Source: Kofleriaceae bacterium (lineage in GTDB: Bacteria > Myxococcota_A > Polyangia > Haliangiales > Haliangiaceae). From it: a stretch of 43,167 nucleotides of DNA. The notes under the pieces were generated by a model. That model saw nothing but the letters and a program-made list of their open reading frames with translations. It made no database searches and was not told the DNA's origin. The first letter of the stretch is position 1. Every line of letters starts with the position of its first letter. The DNA lies in assembly GCA_013368795.1 (NCBI GenBank), contig JABFXX010000217.1:1-43167 (forward strand), written 5' to 3'. A program made the translations under genes and the position numbers. Shown piece by piece: positions 1 through 7,947 of the stretch.

Positions 1-1
1 G

Positions 2-472
2 GCCGACTATGCGGAGGCGATGAAGCTCGACGGTGCCGAGCCGTTCGATCCGATGGGCAGGGGCCACGTGATGTCGAACACCGTGCTCCTGCCCGAGACG
101 ATCATGGACGAGCCGGACGAGCTGCGCGCGTGGATCGGCAAGGCGTTCGACTACGCCGTCACGCTGCCGCCGAAGAAAAAGAAGGAGAAGGCGAGCGCCG
201 CGAAGTCCGCGAAGAAGACCGGCACGACGAAGGCCACAACGGCAACTGCGACGAAGCCCACAAAGGCGGCTGCGACGAGGCCCACGAAGCCAGCTGCGTC
301 GAGGACATCGAAGGCCGTGAAGAAGTCGGGTGCGAAGCCCGCGAAGAAGACCGGCGCGACGAAGCCCACGAAGGCAGTTGCGTCGAACACACCGAAGTCG
401 GCGAAGGTGAAGCTCGCGAACGGGAAACGCACCGCGAAGCCGAAGGCGGGTAAGAAGTCGCGGCGCGCGTGA
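2..472 (+). CDS. TfoX N-terminal-domain protein with histone-H1-like tail (5' end outside window)
   Basis: The frame is open from base 2, so the true start lies upstream; the first ATG inside the window (20) is probably internal. The first ~55 visible residues (FDPMGRGHVMSN, then DELRAWIGKAFDYAVTLPPKKK) match the C-terminal half of the TfoX/Sxy N-terminal domain, which typically ends in a LRAW..A..YA..LPPKK pattern. The remaining ~100 residues are almost entirely Lys, Ala, Thr and Pro with repeated TKPTKA, AAKSAKK and SRTSK-like units, resembling the C-terminal tail of histone H1/Hc1-type DNA-binding proteins. Members of this domain family are usually ~100-120 aa and lack such a tail. TfoX/Sxy is known as a competence activator in gamma-proteobacteria, but single-domain homologues elsewhere have no proven role. 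The tail suggests nucleic-acid binding; that is inference. Confidence 0.72.
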   Translation, partial: ADYAEAMKLDGAEPFDPMGRGHVMSNTVLLPETIMDEPDELRAWIGKAFDYAVTLPPKKKKEKASAAKSAKKTGTTKATTATATKPTKAAATRPTKPAASRTSKAVKKSGAKPAKKTGATKPTKAVASNTPKSAKVKLANGKRTAKPKAGKKSRRA

Positions 473-550
473 TCGAGACGCTGCATGCGATCGAAGAGGT
501 TGGACCTCTGAACGGCGACTCGCGTGGGCCGCTGAACTGAACGCTCGACG

Positions 551-585
551 GTGCGCGCGTGTCATCGCGCCTCGCGAGCGCGCAC
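551..585. repeat. GC-rich inverted repeat between two genes
   Basis: GTGCGCGC (551-558) pairs with GCGCGCAC (578-585) across a 19-nt loop in the 181-bp gap 473-653. No T-run follows, so a standard intrinsic terminator is not supported; such hairpins arise easily at this GC content. Nothing else recognisable lies in this gap. Confidence 0.25.
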
Positions 586-653
586 GCACGCCTGCGACGC
601 GTGGAACCAACGTGAGTTGCGCGCCTGGTCCACACCTTGCTGATTCACGCAGC

Positions 654-1424
654 ATGCAGAAATCGACTCTTCTGGCCGTGACATTCGTCTCGGCAGCCGC
701 GTGCTCGTCGACGTCGTCGAACGATTCACCGAAGCTGCAGGAGGACTACGACGACACGGCGCAAGCGATCTCGTCTGCCATCGCGGCGGACGGCAACGGC
801 GGTGACGTCGCGGCGATGTCGGACTCGGCGAGCATCGCGCTCGGCGTGCTGCCGCTCGGCTTCGCGCTCGATGGCAGCGGCGAGGTTCACGGCAACCGGT
901 TCGGCGTCGCGTACAGCTACTCGCTCAGCTGCGAGGATGCGCAAGGCAATGGTCTGCCGGCGTGCGGGCCGCTGACCGATCGCGCCGACGTCGACGTCTC
1001 GTGGTCCGGCGATCTCGAGCTGCCGAACCTGAGCGCGGCGGTGTCGCGCGATGGCAGCTGGACGATCGACGGCCTCCAGTCCGACACCGCGGTGTTCGAT
1101 GGCCAGAGCAGCTTCTCGTTCGACTCGTCGCTGCGCTCGATCTTTCGCCCGGGCGCGGAGGCGTCGCTGTCGATCGATGCGGATGCGTCGTACGAGGCGG
1201 TCGCGGTCTCGACGGACACCCACGACGCGATCGGCGGCCAGGCGGTGCTCGATGTCGATGTCCACAAGGTGGTCACCGGCACCGACCATGACGTCGACAA
1301 GTCGTTCTCGGTGCACGCCGAGCTGCTGTTCAGCGCCGATCGCAAGGCGACGCTCGTCCTCGACGACGAGCAGGCGTACAGCATCGACTTCGCGACCGGC
1401 GCGGTCGTCCACCTGACGCGCTAA
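654..1424 (+). CDS. Putative lipoprotein of unknown function
   Basis: A 256-aa protein starting MQKSTLLAVTFVSAAAC, a signal peptide with lipobox SAAAC, so it is probably anchored by a lipidated Cys17. I chose ATG 654 over the in-frame start at 612 because it places the signal peptide at the N-terminus. The mature chain is acidic (DYDDTAQAISSAI), Ser/Asp-rich and predicted to be mainly beta, with one likely disulphide pair (SLSCEDAQGNGLPACG). I recognise no domain. It converges on the kinase gene at 1421-3046 with a 4-nt CTAA overlap, so the two stop codons share bases 1422-1423. No Shine-Dalgarno or -10 hexamer was obvious upstream. Confidence 0.75.
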   Translation: MQKSTLLAVTFVSAAACSSTSSNDSPKLQEDYDDTAQAISSAIAADGNGGDVAAMSDSASIALGVLPLGFALDGSGEVHGNRFGVAYSYSLSCEDAQGNGLPACGPLTDRADVDVSWSGDLELPNLSAAVSRDGSWTIDGLQSDTAVFDGQSSFSFDSSLRSIFRPGAEASLSIDADASYEAVAVSTDTHDAIGGQAVLDVDVHKVVTGTDHDVDKSFSVHAELLFSADRKATLVLDDEQAYSIDFATGAVVHLTR

Positions 1425-3046
1425 CCGGCGGGCCGGACGACCGGCGGCTCGGACCACGGCCGCAGGTTGTGTGCGCGACGGAGGAGCTCGTCGGGGAGCC
1501 TGCCGCGGGTTGCCGCGGTGAACGCTTCGACGAGCTCGGCTGCCGTCGAGAACCGCGCCTCGCGATCCTTGGCGAGCGCGATCTGGAGGACCGCATCGAG
1601 CTCCGGCGAGACCTGTGCGATCGCCGATGGTCGCAGCGGCATCTCCTCGACGACGGCGAACAGCATCGTCGGCGTGTCGGCCTTCGCGAAGGCCGCGCGG
1701 CCGGTCGCGCAGCGATAGATGACGGCGCCGAGCGCGTAGACATCGGCGCGATGATCGACGGCAGTGCCCTTGGCCTGCTCGGGAGCCATGTACGCGGGCG
1801 TGCCGACGGCGGCGCCGCGCGTGAGCGTGCCCGAGCTGTCGGCGAGGAGCGCGACGCCGAAGTCGAGGACCTTCCACACGTCGTCGTACGTCAGGAACAG
1901 GTTCTGCGGCTTGAGATCGCGATGGACGATGCCCGCCTTGCGTGCGAGCTCGAGCACGCCGCCGACCTGCGTGACGAGAGAGACGAGCGCGGTGTCGCCG
2001 AGCGAGCGACCCTTGCGGAGCAGGCTGCTGAGCGTCTGACCGGAGAGGCGTTCCATCGCGAGGAACGGGATGGCATCGTTCGGCGTCGAGGCCTCGAGCA
2101 CCTTGACGACGTGGGGCGAGTCGATCGTGCTCGCGACGCGGACCTCGCGCAGGAACCGCTCGACGTGGCGAGGATCGGCGAGGAGCTCGCGACGGAGGAC
2201 CTTGACCGCCGCCTCGATCGACGGCCGCGCGGTGTGGTTCGCGATGTAGACCTCGCCCATGGCGCCTCGGCCGAGGATGTTGGCGAGCTCCCAGTTGCCG
2301 ATGACGACCCCGGTGAAGCGGCCGGGACCGCCGACCTTGAGTGCGCGATCGAGATCGTGGCGGAGCTCGGCGAGCTGGACGTCGCGCTGCGCGGCGAGGC
2401 GCGTCGCCTTCTGGAGGGCCTCGATCGAGCGCAGCGAGGTCTTGCGCGTGACGCGCGCGAGCCAGAAGCAGAGCGCGTAGGCCATCTGGAGCAGGCCCTG
2501 GCCGGCGATCTGCGCCTGCACGGACGCGTTCTTGCCGACCGGGTAGAAGCCCGGATCGTCGATGACGCCGGTGATGATGAGCGTCGCCTCGACGCCGTGC
2601 GCGCCCGCGGCGATGACGTAGATCGCGACCGCGGATGCGAGGCTCTCGGTACGGCAGAAGAAGTAGAGGCCGAGCGCGACGACGATCGGCGCGGCGGAGA
2701 ACGCACCGACGTAGAGCGTGCCGAGCTGGCCGCAGATGACGGCGATGACCGCGAGCACGTTCATGCGCACGGGCGAGTAGCGCGACGGATCGGCAAGCTG
2801 CGCGTACATCCACACGCTGCCGACGACGGCGACGCCGAGCGAGGCGAGCAGCAGGATCGCGATCTGGTGATCACCCGGTGCGATCAGGATGGCGGCGGCG
2901 GCACTGACCGCGACGAGCCAGCCGACGCGGAGGACGTCGCGCGTGCGCTTGACCTCCTCGGCGCGAAGCGCGTCGGAGGCGCTCGTCATCGCCGAGTGGG
3001 AGATGCTCTTGGCCGGCGTGAGGCTCTTGATCGACGCGATGCTCAC
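1421..3046 (-). CDS. Membrane-anchored Ser/Thr protein kinase (second of tandem pair)
   Basis: GTG at 3046 overlaps the TGA of the upstream kinase (GTGA, 3043-3046), so translational coupling is likely; an in-frame ATG at 3058 exists but the 4-nt overlap is the better fit. The 541-aa product has about six hydrophobic segments in residues 41-200, a charged linker helix (SIEALQKATRLAAQRDVQLAEL), then a C-terminal Hanks-type kinase domain from ~residue 250. Visible catalytic motifs are the Gly loop GRGAMGEVY, Lys in AAVKVL (~282), HRDLKPQN (Asp ~377), DFG (~395) and APE, so it should be active. The usual myxobacterial arrangement is an N-terminal kinase with a C-terminal sensor; here the membrane domain comes first. 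It is a close paralogue of the gene at 3043-4812, suggesting tandem duplication. The target is unknown. Confidence 0.92.
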   Translation of the reverse strand: MSIASIKSLTPAKSISHSAMTSASDALRAEEVKRTRDVLRVGWLVAVSAAAAILIAPGDHQIAILLLASLGVAVVGSVWMYAQLADPSRYSPVRMNVLAVIAVICGQLGTLYVGAFSAAPIVVALGLYFFCRTESLASAVAIYVIAAGAHGVEATLIITGVIDDPGFYPVGKNASVQAQIAGQGLLQMAYALCFWLARVTRKTSLRSIEALQKATRLAAQRDVQLAELRHDLDRALKVGGPGRFTGVVIGNWELANILGRGAMGEVYIANHTARPSIEAAVKVLRRELLADPRHVERFLREVRVASTIDSPHVVKVLEASTPNDAIPFLAMERLSGQTLSSLLRKGRSLGDTALVSLVTQVGGVLELARKAGIVHRDLKPQNLFLTYDDVWKVLDFGVALLADSSGTLTRGAAVGTPAYMAPEQAKGTAVDHRADVYALGAVIYRCATGRAAFAKADTPTMLFAVVEEMPLRPSAIAQVSPELDAVLQIALAKDREARFSTAAELVEAFTAATRGRLPDELLRRAHNLRPWSEPPVVRPAG

Positions 3047-4812
3047 GCGTTCTCCCAAGGCTGCTTGCGGATCAGCGCGTCGCCGCGGCGGCGCAGCTTT
3101 GGATCGAGCTCGCCGGCGAGCGCGGCCTGCAGTGCGACGACGAACGCCTCACCGGTCGCGAACCGCGCGTCGGGGGACTTCGCGAGTGCGAGCGCGAACC
3201 AGCGATCGACGTCGGGATGGAGATCGGCGAGCTCGCCGGGGCGCGGCGGCATGCGATGGACGACCGCATAGAGGAGCGCGGGCGTGTCGGGACCGGTGAA
3301 TGGATAGCGGCCGGTGAGCGCGCGGTATGCGATCGCGGCGAGCGCGTAGAGGTCGGCGCGCGAGTCGACGCGCAGGCCCTGCGCTTGCTCCGGCGCCATG
3401 TAGTACGGCGTGCCGACCGCCTCGCCCTGCGTGAGCGTGCCGCTGTCGCCGCGCAGCGTGGCGACGCCGAAGTCGAGGATCTTCCACAGGCCCTCGGCGG
3501 TGTGAAATAGATTTTGCGGCTTGAGGTCGCGATGGACGATGCCCGCGGCGGCCGCCGCGTCGATGCCGGCCGCGGCGTGGCGCATGACCTCGAGCGTCTC
3601 GGCGGGCGGCAGGCGAGGCTCGCGGCGGAGCAGCTCGCCGAGCGTCTGGCCGTGCAGGCGCTCCATCGCGAGGAACGGCACGGCCTCCTCGGGCACCGAT
3701 GCGTCGAGCACGCGCACGACGTGCGGCGAGATCAGCGCGGCGCTCGCGCGGACCTCGCGGAAGAACCGCGCGACCTGCGTCGGATCGGCGAGCTGCTCGC
3801 GGCGGAGGAGCTTGACCGCGGCCTGCGCGCCCGTGCCGACGTGCTCGGCCTCGTAGACCTCGCCCATCGCGCCGCGGCCGAGCACGATGCCGAGCTTGAA
3901 GTTGCCGACGACCTGGTCGGTGTAACGGCCCGGGCCACCGACGCGCAGCGCACGCTCGAGGTCGGCGCGCAGCTCCTCCATCAATGCTTCGCGTTGCGAG
4001 GCGAGGCGCGTCGCGCGCTGCAGCTCCTCGATCGACGTGAGCGATGCGGTGCGGAAGGTCCGCGCCGTGTAGTAGGCGAGCACGTACGTGCCGAGGACGA
4101 ACACGGTCGCCGCGGCGAGCGGCGCGCGGCCGATGATGCGATCGGACGCGAACACGCCCGGGTCGTCGATGAGGCCGCTGACGATGACGCCGGCGATCGT
4201 CGCGTAACAGATGAGCGCGGTGACGAAGATCCACCTCGCGACGTGACGTAGCTCGGTGCGCGCGACGAAGTGAATACCGACGACGACGAGCATCGGCGCG
4301 CCGGAGTACGTGCCGAAGAACAGCACCGCGAGGTGGCCGTTGATCATGCAGACGACCGACAGCGTGACGAGCGCGCGGTCGGTGTACCGGAGCGGATCGG
4401 CGAACGACCGGTGATAGAAGACGCTGACGATCACCCCGATCACGAGTCCGGTGATGAACATGATCGTCATGCCGCGCGGCGCGTCGACGAACGGCACCGT
4501 GCACATCGCGATCGCGGTGATCACCCAGCCCATCGAGATGAACAGGCGCGTGCGCTCGATCTCCTCGTCGCGCATCGCATCCGCGGCGGTCGTCAGCGAG
4601 ATCGACCGGCTGGCTGAAGCGCTCGGTGCCGGCGGCTTGCCGGCGGCGACCCAGGCGAGGTCGCTGGCAACCGGGGGGACGTCCAGGGGCGCGGTCGGCG
4701 CGGTCTGCTCGCCGCTCCGGGGGATCAGGGTCCCGGTCGGCGGGTGGTCGAGCGCCGTCTCATCCGGATCGTCCTCGGATGCGGACGGCTCGCGCTCTTC
4801 GCCGGACTTCAC
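3043..4812 (-). CDS. Membrane-anchored Ser/Thr protein kinase (first of tandem pair)
   Basis: A 589-aa kinase starting at GTG 4812, preceded by TACTCT (4822-4827) as a candidate -10. A ~75-residue Pro/Ser/Asp-rich cytoplasmic leader is followed by about six membrane segments (residues ~93-250), a charged helix (SIEELQRATRLASQREALME) and the kinase domain from ~300. Motifs are GRGAMGEVY, Lys334 in AAVKLL, HRDLKPQN (Asp429), DFG (Asp447) and APE. The helix and the boundary GGPGR(Y/F)T are shared with the downstream paralogue, while the N-terminal leader is unique to this copy. The two genes form an operon with a 4-nt GTGA overlap, so the proteins are probably made in fixed ratio and may heterodimerise through the membrane part (inference). 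It is divergent from the lipoprotein gene at 4978. Confidence 0.92.
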   Translation of the reverse strand: MKSGEEREPSASEDDPDETALDHPPTGTLIPRSGEQTAPTAPLDVPPVASDLAWVAAGKPPAPSASASRSISLTTAADAMRDEEIERTRLFISMGWVITAIAMCTVPFVDAPRGMTIMFITGLVIGVIVSVFYHRSFADPLRYTDRALVTLSVVCMINGHLAVLFFGTYSGAPMLVVVGIHFVARTELRHVARWIFVTALICYATIAGVIVSGLIDDPGVFASDRIIGRAPLAAATVFVLGTYVLAYYTARTFRTASLTSIEELQRATRLASQREALMEELRADLERALRVGGPGRYTDQVVGNFKLGIVLGRGAMGEVYEAEHVGTGAQAAVKLLRREQLADPTQVARFFREVRASAALISPHVVRVLDASVPEEAVPFLAMERLHGQTLGELLRREPRLPPAETLEVMRHAAAGIDAAAAAGIVHRDLKPQNLFHTAEGLWKILDFGVATLRGDSGTLTQGEAVGTPYYMAPEQAQGLRVDSRADLYALAAIAYRALTGRYPFTGPDTPALLYAVVHRMPPRPGELADLHPDVDRWFALALAKSPDARFATGEAFVVALQAALAGELDPKLRRRGDALIRKQPWENA

Positions 4813-4848
4813 GCGACGGGGAGAGTATCAGGCCGGCCTTCCGGGCCT

Positions 4849-4888
4849 GCATTTCGCGTGATCTCGGGCATCAAGGGCCGCATTTCGC
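4849..4888. repeat. Direct repeat GCATTTCGC in divergent intergenic region
   Basis: GCATTTCGC occurs at 4849-4857 and 4880-4888, 31 bp apart (about three helical turns), between the divergent kinase and lipoprotein genes. It could be a regulator half-site pair; no cognate factor is identified. Confidence 0.3.
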
Positions 4889-4923
4889 CAGTTCGAGGGC
4901 GGTGGGGCCAGGCGGGACCGACT

Positions 4924-4941
4924 TTGGTCAGAATTGGTCAG
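4924..4941. promoter_or_regulatory. Helically phased direct repeat TTGGTCAG x2
   Basis: TTGGTCAG at 4924-4931 and 4934-4941 repeat with a 10-bp period, so both copies face the same side of the helix. They end 24 bp before the TAACAT hexamer at 4966 that precedes the GTG start at 4978. This suits an activator site just upstream of the core promoter; the binding factor is unknown. Confidence 0.4.
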
Positions 4942-4965
4942 GCACAGCAGAGGCTCCGGCTGCGG

Positions 4966-4971
4966 TAACAT
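4966..4971 (+). promoter_or_regulatory. Candidate -10 element TAACAT, leaderless start
   Basis: TAACAT ends 6 nt before the GTG at 4978, so transcription would begin at or next to the start codon. No consensus -35 lies at 16-18 bp, which would fit dependence on an activator at the TTGGTCAG repeats. Confidence 0.4.
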
Positions 4972-4977
4972 CGGCCC

Positions 4978-5748
4978 GTGGTTCGCCTGGGGTTCATCTC
5001 ACTCGCTTTGCTTTCCGCCTGTACCGGTGAGATCGAGAGCGAAAACCTCAAAGGTCTCACGCCCCAGGAGCAGGTCGCCCAGACCCTGTGGGTCGACAAG
5101 GCCCTGCCGGTCCTCTCGGGCAAGTGCACGATGTGCCACGACGGGTCGATGCCGAACATCGGCTACATCGCGGGCGCCGACGATCTGATGAAGCGCGACA
5201 CGCTCATCAGCTACGTGCCGCGGATCGTCAACATGGGTGCGCCGCAGTCGAGCCGCATCCTGACGAAGGGCGACCACAGCGCGACCGGCGGTGGCCCGGC
5301 GCTCGACGCGACCCAGGCGTCCGACATCCTCTCGTGGATCGTCGCCGAGCGCGACGCGCGTCCGCAGGCCGACGTGATCCGCACGATGCAGGCACCGATG
5401 ATGGTGTGCACGACGCCGCCGTGCCCGGTGAACGTCGTCGACATCTCGGGTCTCGGTGCCGCGGGCAGCGTCGAGTTCACGATCTCGCAGGTCGGCGCCG
5501 ACTCGTACTTCACCGATCTCAAGATCAAGGCCGGCGCCGACGGCCTCTACGTCGAGCACCCGCTGCTCGAGAGCTGGCCGACCGGCGCGACAGATCCCAA
5601 GCCGGACCCGCTCGATCGATTCTTCGCGATCCAGCAGAACATCGAGCCGAACATGGAGCTCGTGCTCGGCACCGCCTCGGTCGGCGGCTTCAACTCGACG
5701 GACCCGATCAGCTTGCGCTTCGACGTCGTCGAGAAGAAGCGACCGTAG
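4978..5748 (+). CDS. Lipoprotein with a single CxxCH haem motif (cytochrome c-like)
   Basis: A 256-aa protein starting at GTG 4978, with a lipoprotein signal (GFISLALLSAC, lipobox LSAC). Residues ~48-54 contain CTMCH, the covalent c-type haem attachment motif, in the context LPVLSGKCTMCHDGSMPN, and a downstream MGAP...SSRILTKGDHS segment resembles the distal part of exported mono-haem or planctomycete-type cytochrome domains. A second region with a CTTPPCPV Cys pair (residues ~143-148) is followed by a beta-rich C-terminal half. The likely role is an exported electron carrier or haem-binding lipoprotein; an axial Met cannot be assigned with confidence. Its 3' end overlaps the convergent hydrolase gene by 41 nt. 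Confidence 0.8.
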   Translation: MVRLGFISLALLSACTGEIESENLKGLTPQEQVAQTLWVDKALPVLSGKCTMCHDGSMPNIGYIAGADDLMKRDTLISYVPRIVNMGAPQSSRILTKGDHSATGGGPALDATQASDILSWIVAERDARPQADVIRTMQAPMMVCTTPPCPVNVVDISGLGAAGSVEFTISQVGADSYFTDLKIKAGADGLYVEHPLLESWPTGATDPKPDPLDRFFAIQQNIEPNMELVLGTASVGGFNSTDPISLRFDVVEKKRP

Positions 5749-6637
5749 CTCGTAGCCTCGCGACCAGCGCGCGCCACGCAGCACCGAGCCGGCTCTCCGT
5801 CGCGTGCGCGAGCCACGCCGCGAACGCGTCGGGATCCTCGAGCTGTGGCGAGTGCCCGACGCCGTCCCAGACGTCGAGCTGCGCGCGCGGCATCGCGCCG
5901 GCGAGCGCCTCGAGCGACGCGAGCGAGACGAGGGCATCGCGCCGGCCGGCGAGGATCCGCGTGCGCACGTCGAGCGAGGCGAGGAGCGGCCGCACGTCCC
6001 AGTGGCGCAGCGCCTCGTAGATATCGATCAGCACGCCATCGGTGACAGAGACCGCATCGGCGACGAGCGCGTTGAAGCCGACGGCCTCGGGATCCGCCGA
6101 CGGCATCATCCTCGCGAGCGCGTGTGCGATCGACAGCCGGTAGCCGCCGAAGATGCGCCCCCACGCGAGCGCACTCGCGAGCGCCATGCGCGACGTCGGC
6201 CACGCCGGATCGGTCCACGCGAGCAGGCGACCGAGCGAGTCGGGCCGCGAGCGCATCGCCTCGAGGCCGTCACCGGGCGCCGGCGCGACGAGACCGAGGC
6301 CGCGCAGCGTCTCCGGCCACGACAGCGCGTACTGCAGCGCGACCGCGCCGCCGAGCGAGTGGCCGACGAGGTGAAACCGCCGCACGCCGAGACCTCGCGC
6401 GAACGCGCGGACATCGTGGGCGAGATCGTGGATCGAGCGCGCATGCGCAGGGCTCTTCGTCTCGCCGAAGCCTCGCAGCGTCGGCGCGTAGATCGTGAAC
6501 TGCTTCGGCGCGCGCGCGAGGACGAGCTTCCACCAGCGCGACGTCGCGAAGTTGCCGTGCAGCAGCACCACGACCGACCGTCCCTTGCCGGCGGTCTCGT
6601 AGTGGACGTTCAGCGAGGGAGTCTCGAGGTACGGCAC
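5708..6637 (-). CDS. Alpha/beta-fold hydrolase
   Basis: A 309-aa protein of the alpha/beta hydrolase superfamily. HGNF (residues 27-30) forms the oxyanion region, GHSLGG carries the nucleophile Ser94, Asp234 in GRRDALV is the probable acid and His262 in VGHSPQLE the catalytic base, so the triad is complete. The substrate cannot be told from sequence. GTG at 6637 lies 3 nt after the stop of the HMG-CoA synthase gene, so the two are almost certainly co-transcribed; a thioesterase-like or esterase role near acyl-CoA metabolism is possible but unproven. The last ~15 residues (VASSRRRRSAS) are basic and encoded opposite the 3' end of the neighbouring lipoprotein gene. Confidence 0.88.
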   Translation of the reverse strand: MPYLETPSLNVHYETAGKGRSVVVLLHGNFATSRWWKLVLARAPKQFTIYAPTLRGFGETKSPAHARSIHDLAHDVRAFARGLGVRRFHLVGHSLGGAVALQYALSWPETLRGLGLVAPAPGDGLEAMRSRPDSLGRLLAWTDPAWPTSRMALASALAWGRIFGGYRLSIAHALARMMPSADPEAVGFNALVADAVSVTDGVLIDIYEALRHWDVRPLLASLDVRTRILAGRRDALVSLASLEALAGAMPRAQLDVWDGVGHSPQLEDPDAFAAWLAHATESRLGAAWRALVARLRATVASSRRRRSAS

Positions 6638-6640
6638 GCG

Positions 6641-7834
6641 TCAGGCGCTCGTGTACTGCCGGCGATGCTCGGTCACGCCCGTGAAGCGGAACGTGCCGGG
6701 CGCCGATGTGTCGTCGAACGGCGCGACGAGCGCCATGATCCGCTCGTACTCGTCGACGGAGATGCGCGCGCGCGCAGCGAGGATCTCGCCGACGCGTGCC
6801 GCGGCGATTCGCTCGGCGGCGCGTGGCGCGACGACGCCGGAGAAGAACTCGCTCGTGCAGCCGCTGCCGTACGAGAACAGGCCGATGCGCTGGCCGACGA
6901 GGCTCGCCGCCTGATCGTCGAGCAGACCCGCGAGCGCGAAGTACAGCGAGCCCGTGTAGACGTTGCCGACGCGCGCGCACAGCCCGAGCGACGGCTCGAC
7001 CTGCTCGCGAAAGCTCGCGTCGGCGCCGGTGTCGTCGCCGTCGAGATCGCAGCGCCGCAGCGCGACGTGGGCCTTGCGCGCCATCTTGCAGAACGGCACG
7101 TGGTAGCAGATGCGCGCGAGCCGCTCGCTGACGAGGCCGTCGCCGCGAACGAGCTCGCGTGCGATCGCGCGCTCCTTCCAGCCGCGATACGCGCCCGCGA
7201 GCGCGTCGAGGTAGCACTGCACGCTGTAGTGACCGTCGACCTGCGCCTCGCGGTGACCGAGCGGACGCCAGAAGTCGTGGACGTGCGCGCTGTACGCGCC
7301 GGAGATCCCGACGTCGAGCTCGAGGATCGACGGGTTCGCACTGACGACCATCGCGATCGCGCCGGCGCCCTGCGTCGGCTCGCCGGCGGTCGCGACGCCA
7401 TAGCGCGCGATATCGGAGCAGATGACGAGCGCGCTCTTGCCGGAGCCCGCCGCGATCCACTCGACGGCGGCCATCAGGCCCGCGGTGCCGCCGTAGCACG
7501 CGTGCTGCGCATCGTAGACGCGCATCGTCGGCGGCAGGTCGAGCAGGCCGTGAACGAACGACGCGACCGCCTTGCTGTGATCGACGCCGGTCTCGGTGCC
7601 GACGACGAGCATGCCGAGGCTGTCGCGATCGATGCCTTCGAGCGCGCGCCGTGCGGCGGTCGCGGCGAGCGCGACGGTGTCCTCGCCCGGCTCGGCGACT
7701 GCCATCTCGCGTGCGCCGAGTCCCTGCGTGTACTTCGCCGGATCGATCCCACGCGCCCTCGCGAGGTCCTCGATGTCGACGTAGCGACGTGGCACCGCCA
7801 CACCCAGCGCTTCGATTCCGATCCTGATCTTCAC
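6641..7834 (-). CDS. mvaS: Hydroxymethylglutaryl-CoA synthase
   Basis: A 397-aa enzyme condensing acetyl-CoA with acetoacetyl-CoA to HMG-CoA, the first committed step of the mevalonate route to isoprenoids. The family triad is visible: Glu81 in GTETGVDHSK, the acyl-accepting Cys113 in QHACYGGT, and His245 in CYHVPFCKMARKAH, matching Glu79/Cys111/His233 of the enterococcal enzyme. Length and motifs fit bacterial MvaS. A role as a PksG-type beta-branching enzyme in polyketide synthesis is less likely, because no ACP or PKS gene is near. Translation starts at GTG 7834. Upstream lie two palindromes (7863-7874 and 7892-7908), the first overlapping a perfect TTGACA -35, implying repression. It is the first gene of an operon with the downstream hydrolase. 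Confidence 0.9.
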   Translation of the reverse strand: MKIRIGIEALGVAVPRRYVDIEDLARARGIDPAKYTQGLGAREMAVAEPGEDTVALAATAARRALEGIDRDSLGMLVVGTETGVDHSKAVASFVHGLLDLPPTMRVYDAQHACYGGTAGLMAAVEWIAAGSGKSALVICSDIARYGVATAGEPTQGAGAIAMVVSANPSILELDVGISGAYSAHVHDFWRPLGHREAQVDGHYSVQCYLDALAGAYRGWKERAIARELVRGDGLVSERLARICYHVPFCKMARKAHVALRRCDLDGDDTGADASFREQVEPSLGLCARVGNVYTGSLYFALAGLLDDQAASLVGQRIGLFSYGSGCTSEFFSGVVAPRAAERIAAARVGEILAARARISVDEYERIMALVAPFDDTSAPGTFRFTGVTEHRRQYTSA

Positions 7835-7862
7835 GCGAGGATCTTGGACGACTGACGCGACG

Positions 7863-7908
7863 TGTCAACTGACAATTGCTGCGCCGCAACAACTGACGTT
7901 CGCTCAGT
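7863..7908 (-). promoter_or_regulatory. Putative repressor operators overlapping the mvaS -35
   Basis: Two inverted repeats sit upstream of mvaS: TGTCA-AC-TGACA (7863-7874) and ACTGA-7 nt-TCAGT (7892-7908); the 8-mer CAACTGAC recurs at 7866 and 7890. On the minus strand the first palindrome contains TTGACA (7868-7863). At 17 bp spacing the would-be -10 is the poor AAGATC (7845-7840), 5 nt before the GTG. Palindromes built on TGAC/GTCA with a short centre resemble TetR-family operators; no regulator gene lies next to them. Confidence 0.5.
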
Positions 7909-7947
7909 AAGTATCGGCACTTGCGGGAGTTACCGCTCGCGCGCGAA

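Noticed and set aside
551..585. Hairpin after the first gene as a terminator
   Set aside because: No T-run and a 19-nt loop; at this GC content such pairings are frequent. Kept only as a low-confidence repeat.
726..2813. A 695-aa open frame on the minus strand spanning the lipoprotein and first kinase
   Set aside because: Arg/Ala/His-rich composition with no family motifs; it lies opposite one real gene and out of frame with another, a usual artefact of high GC content with few stop codons.
1469..3271. A 600-aa plus-strand open frame antisense to the kinases
   Set aside because: Charged low-complexity protein with no conserved motif; the minus-strand kinase motifs are unambiguous.
6641..7834. 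HMG-CoA synthase as part of a polyketide beta-branching cassette
   Set aside because: No ACP, enoyl-CoA hydratase or PKS genes nearby; the only partner is an alpha/beta hydrolase, and the motifs fit mevalonate-pathway MvaS equally well.
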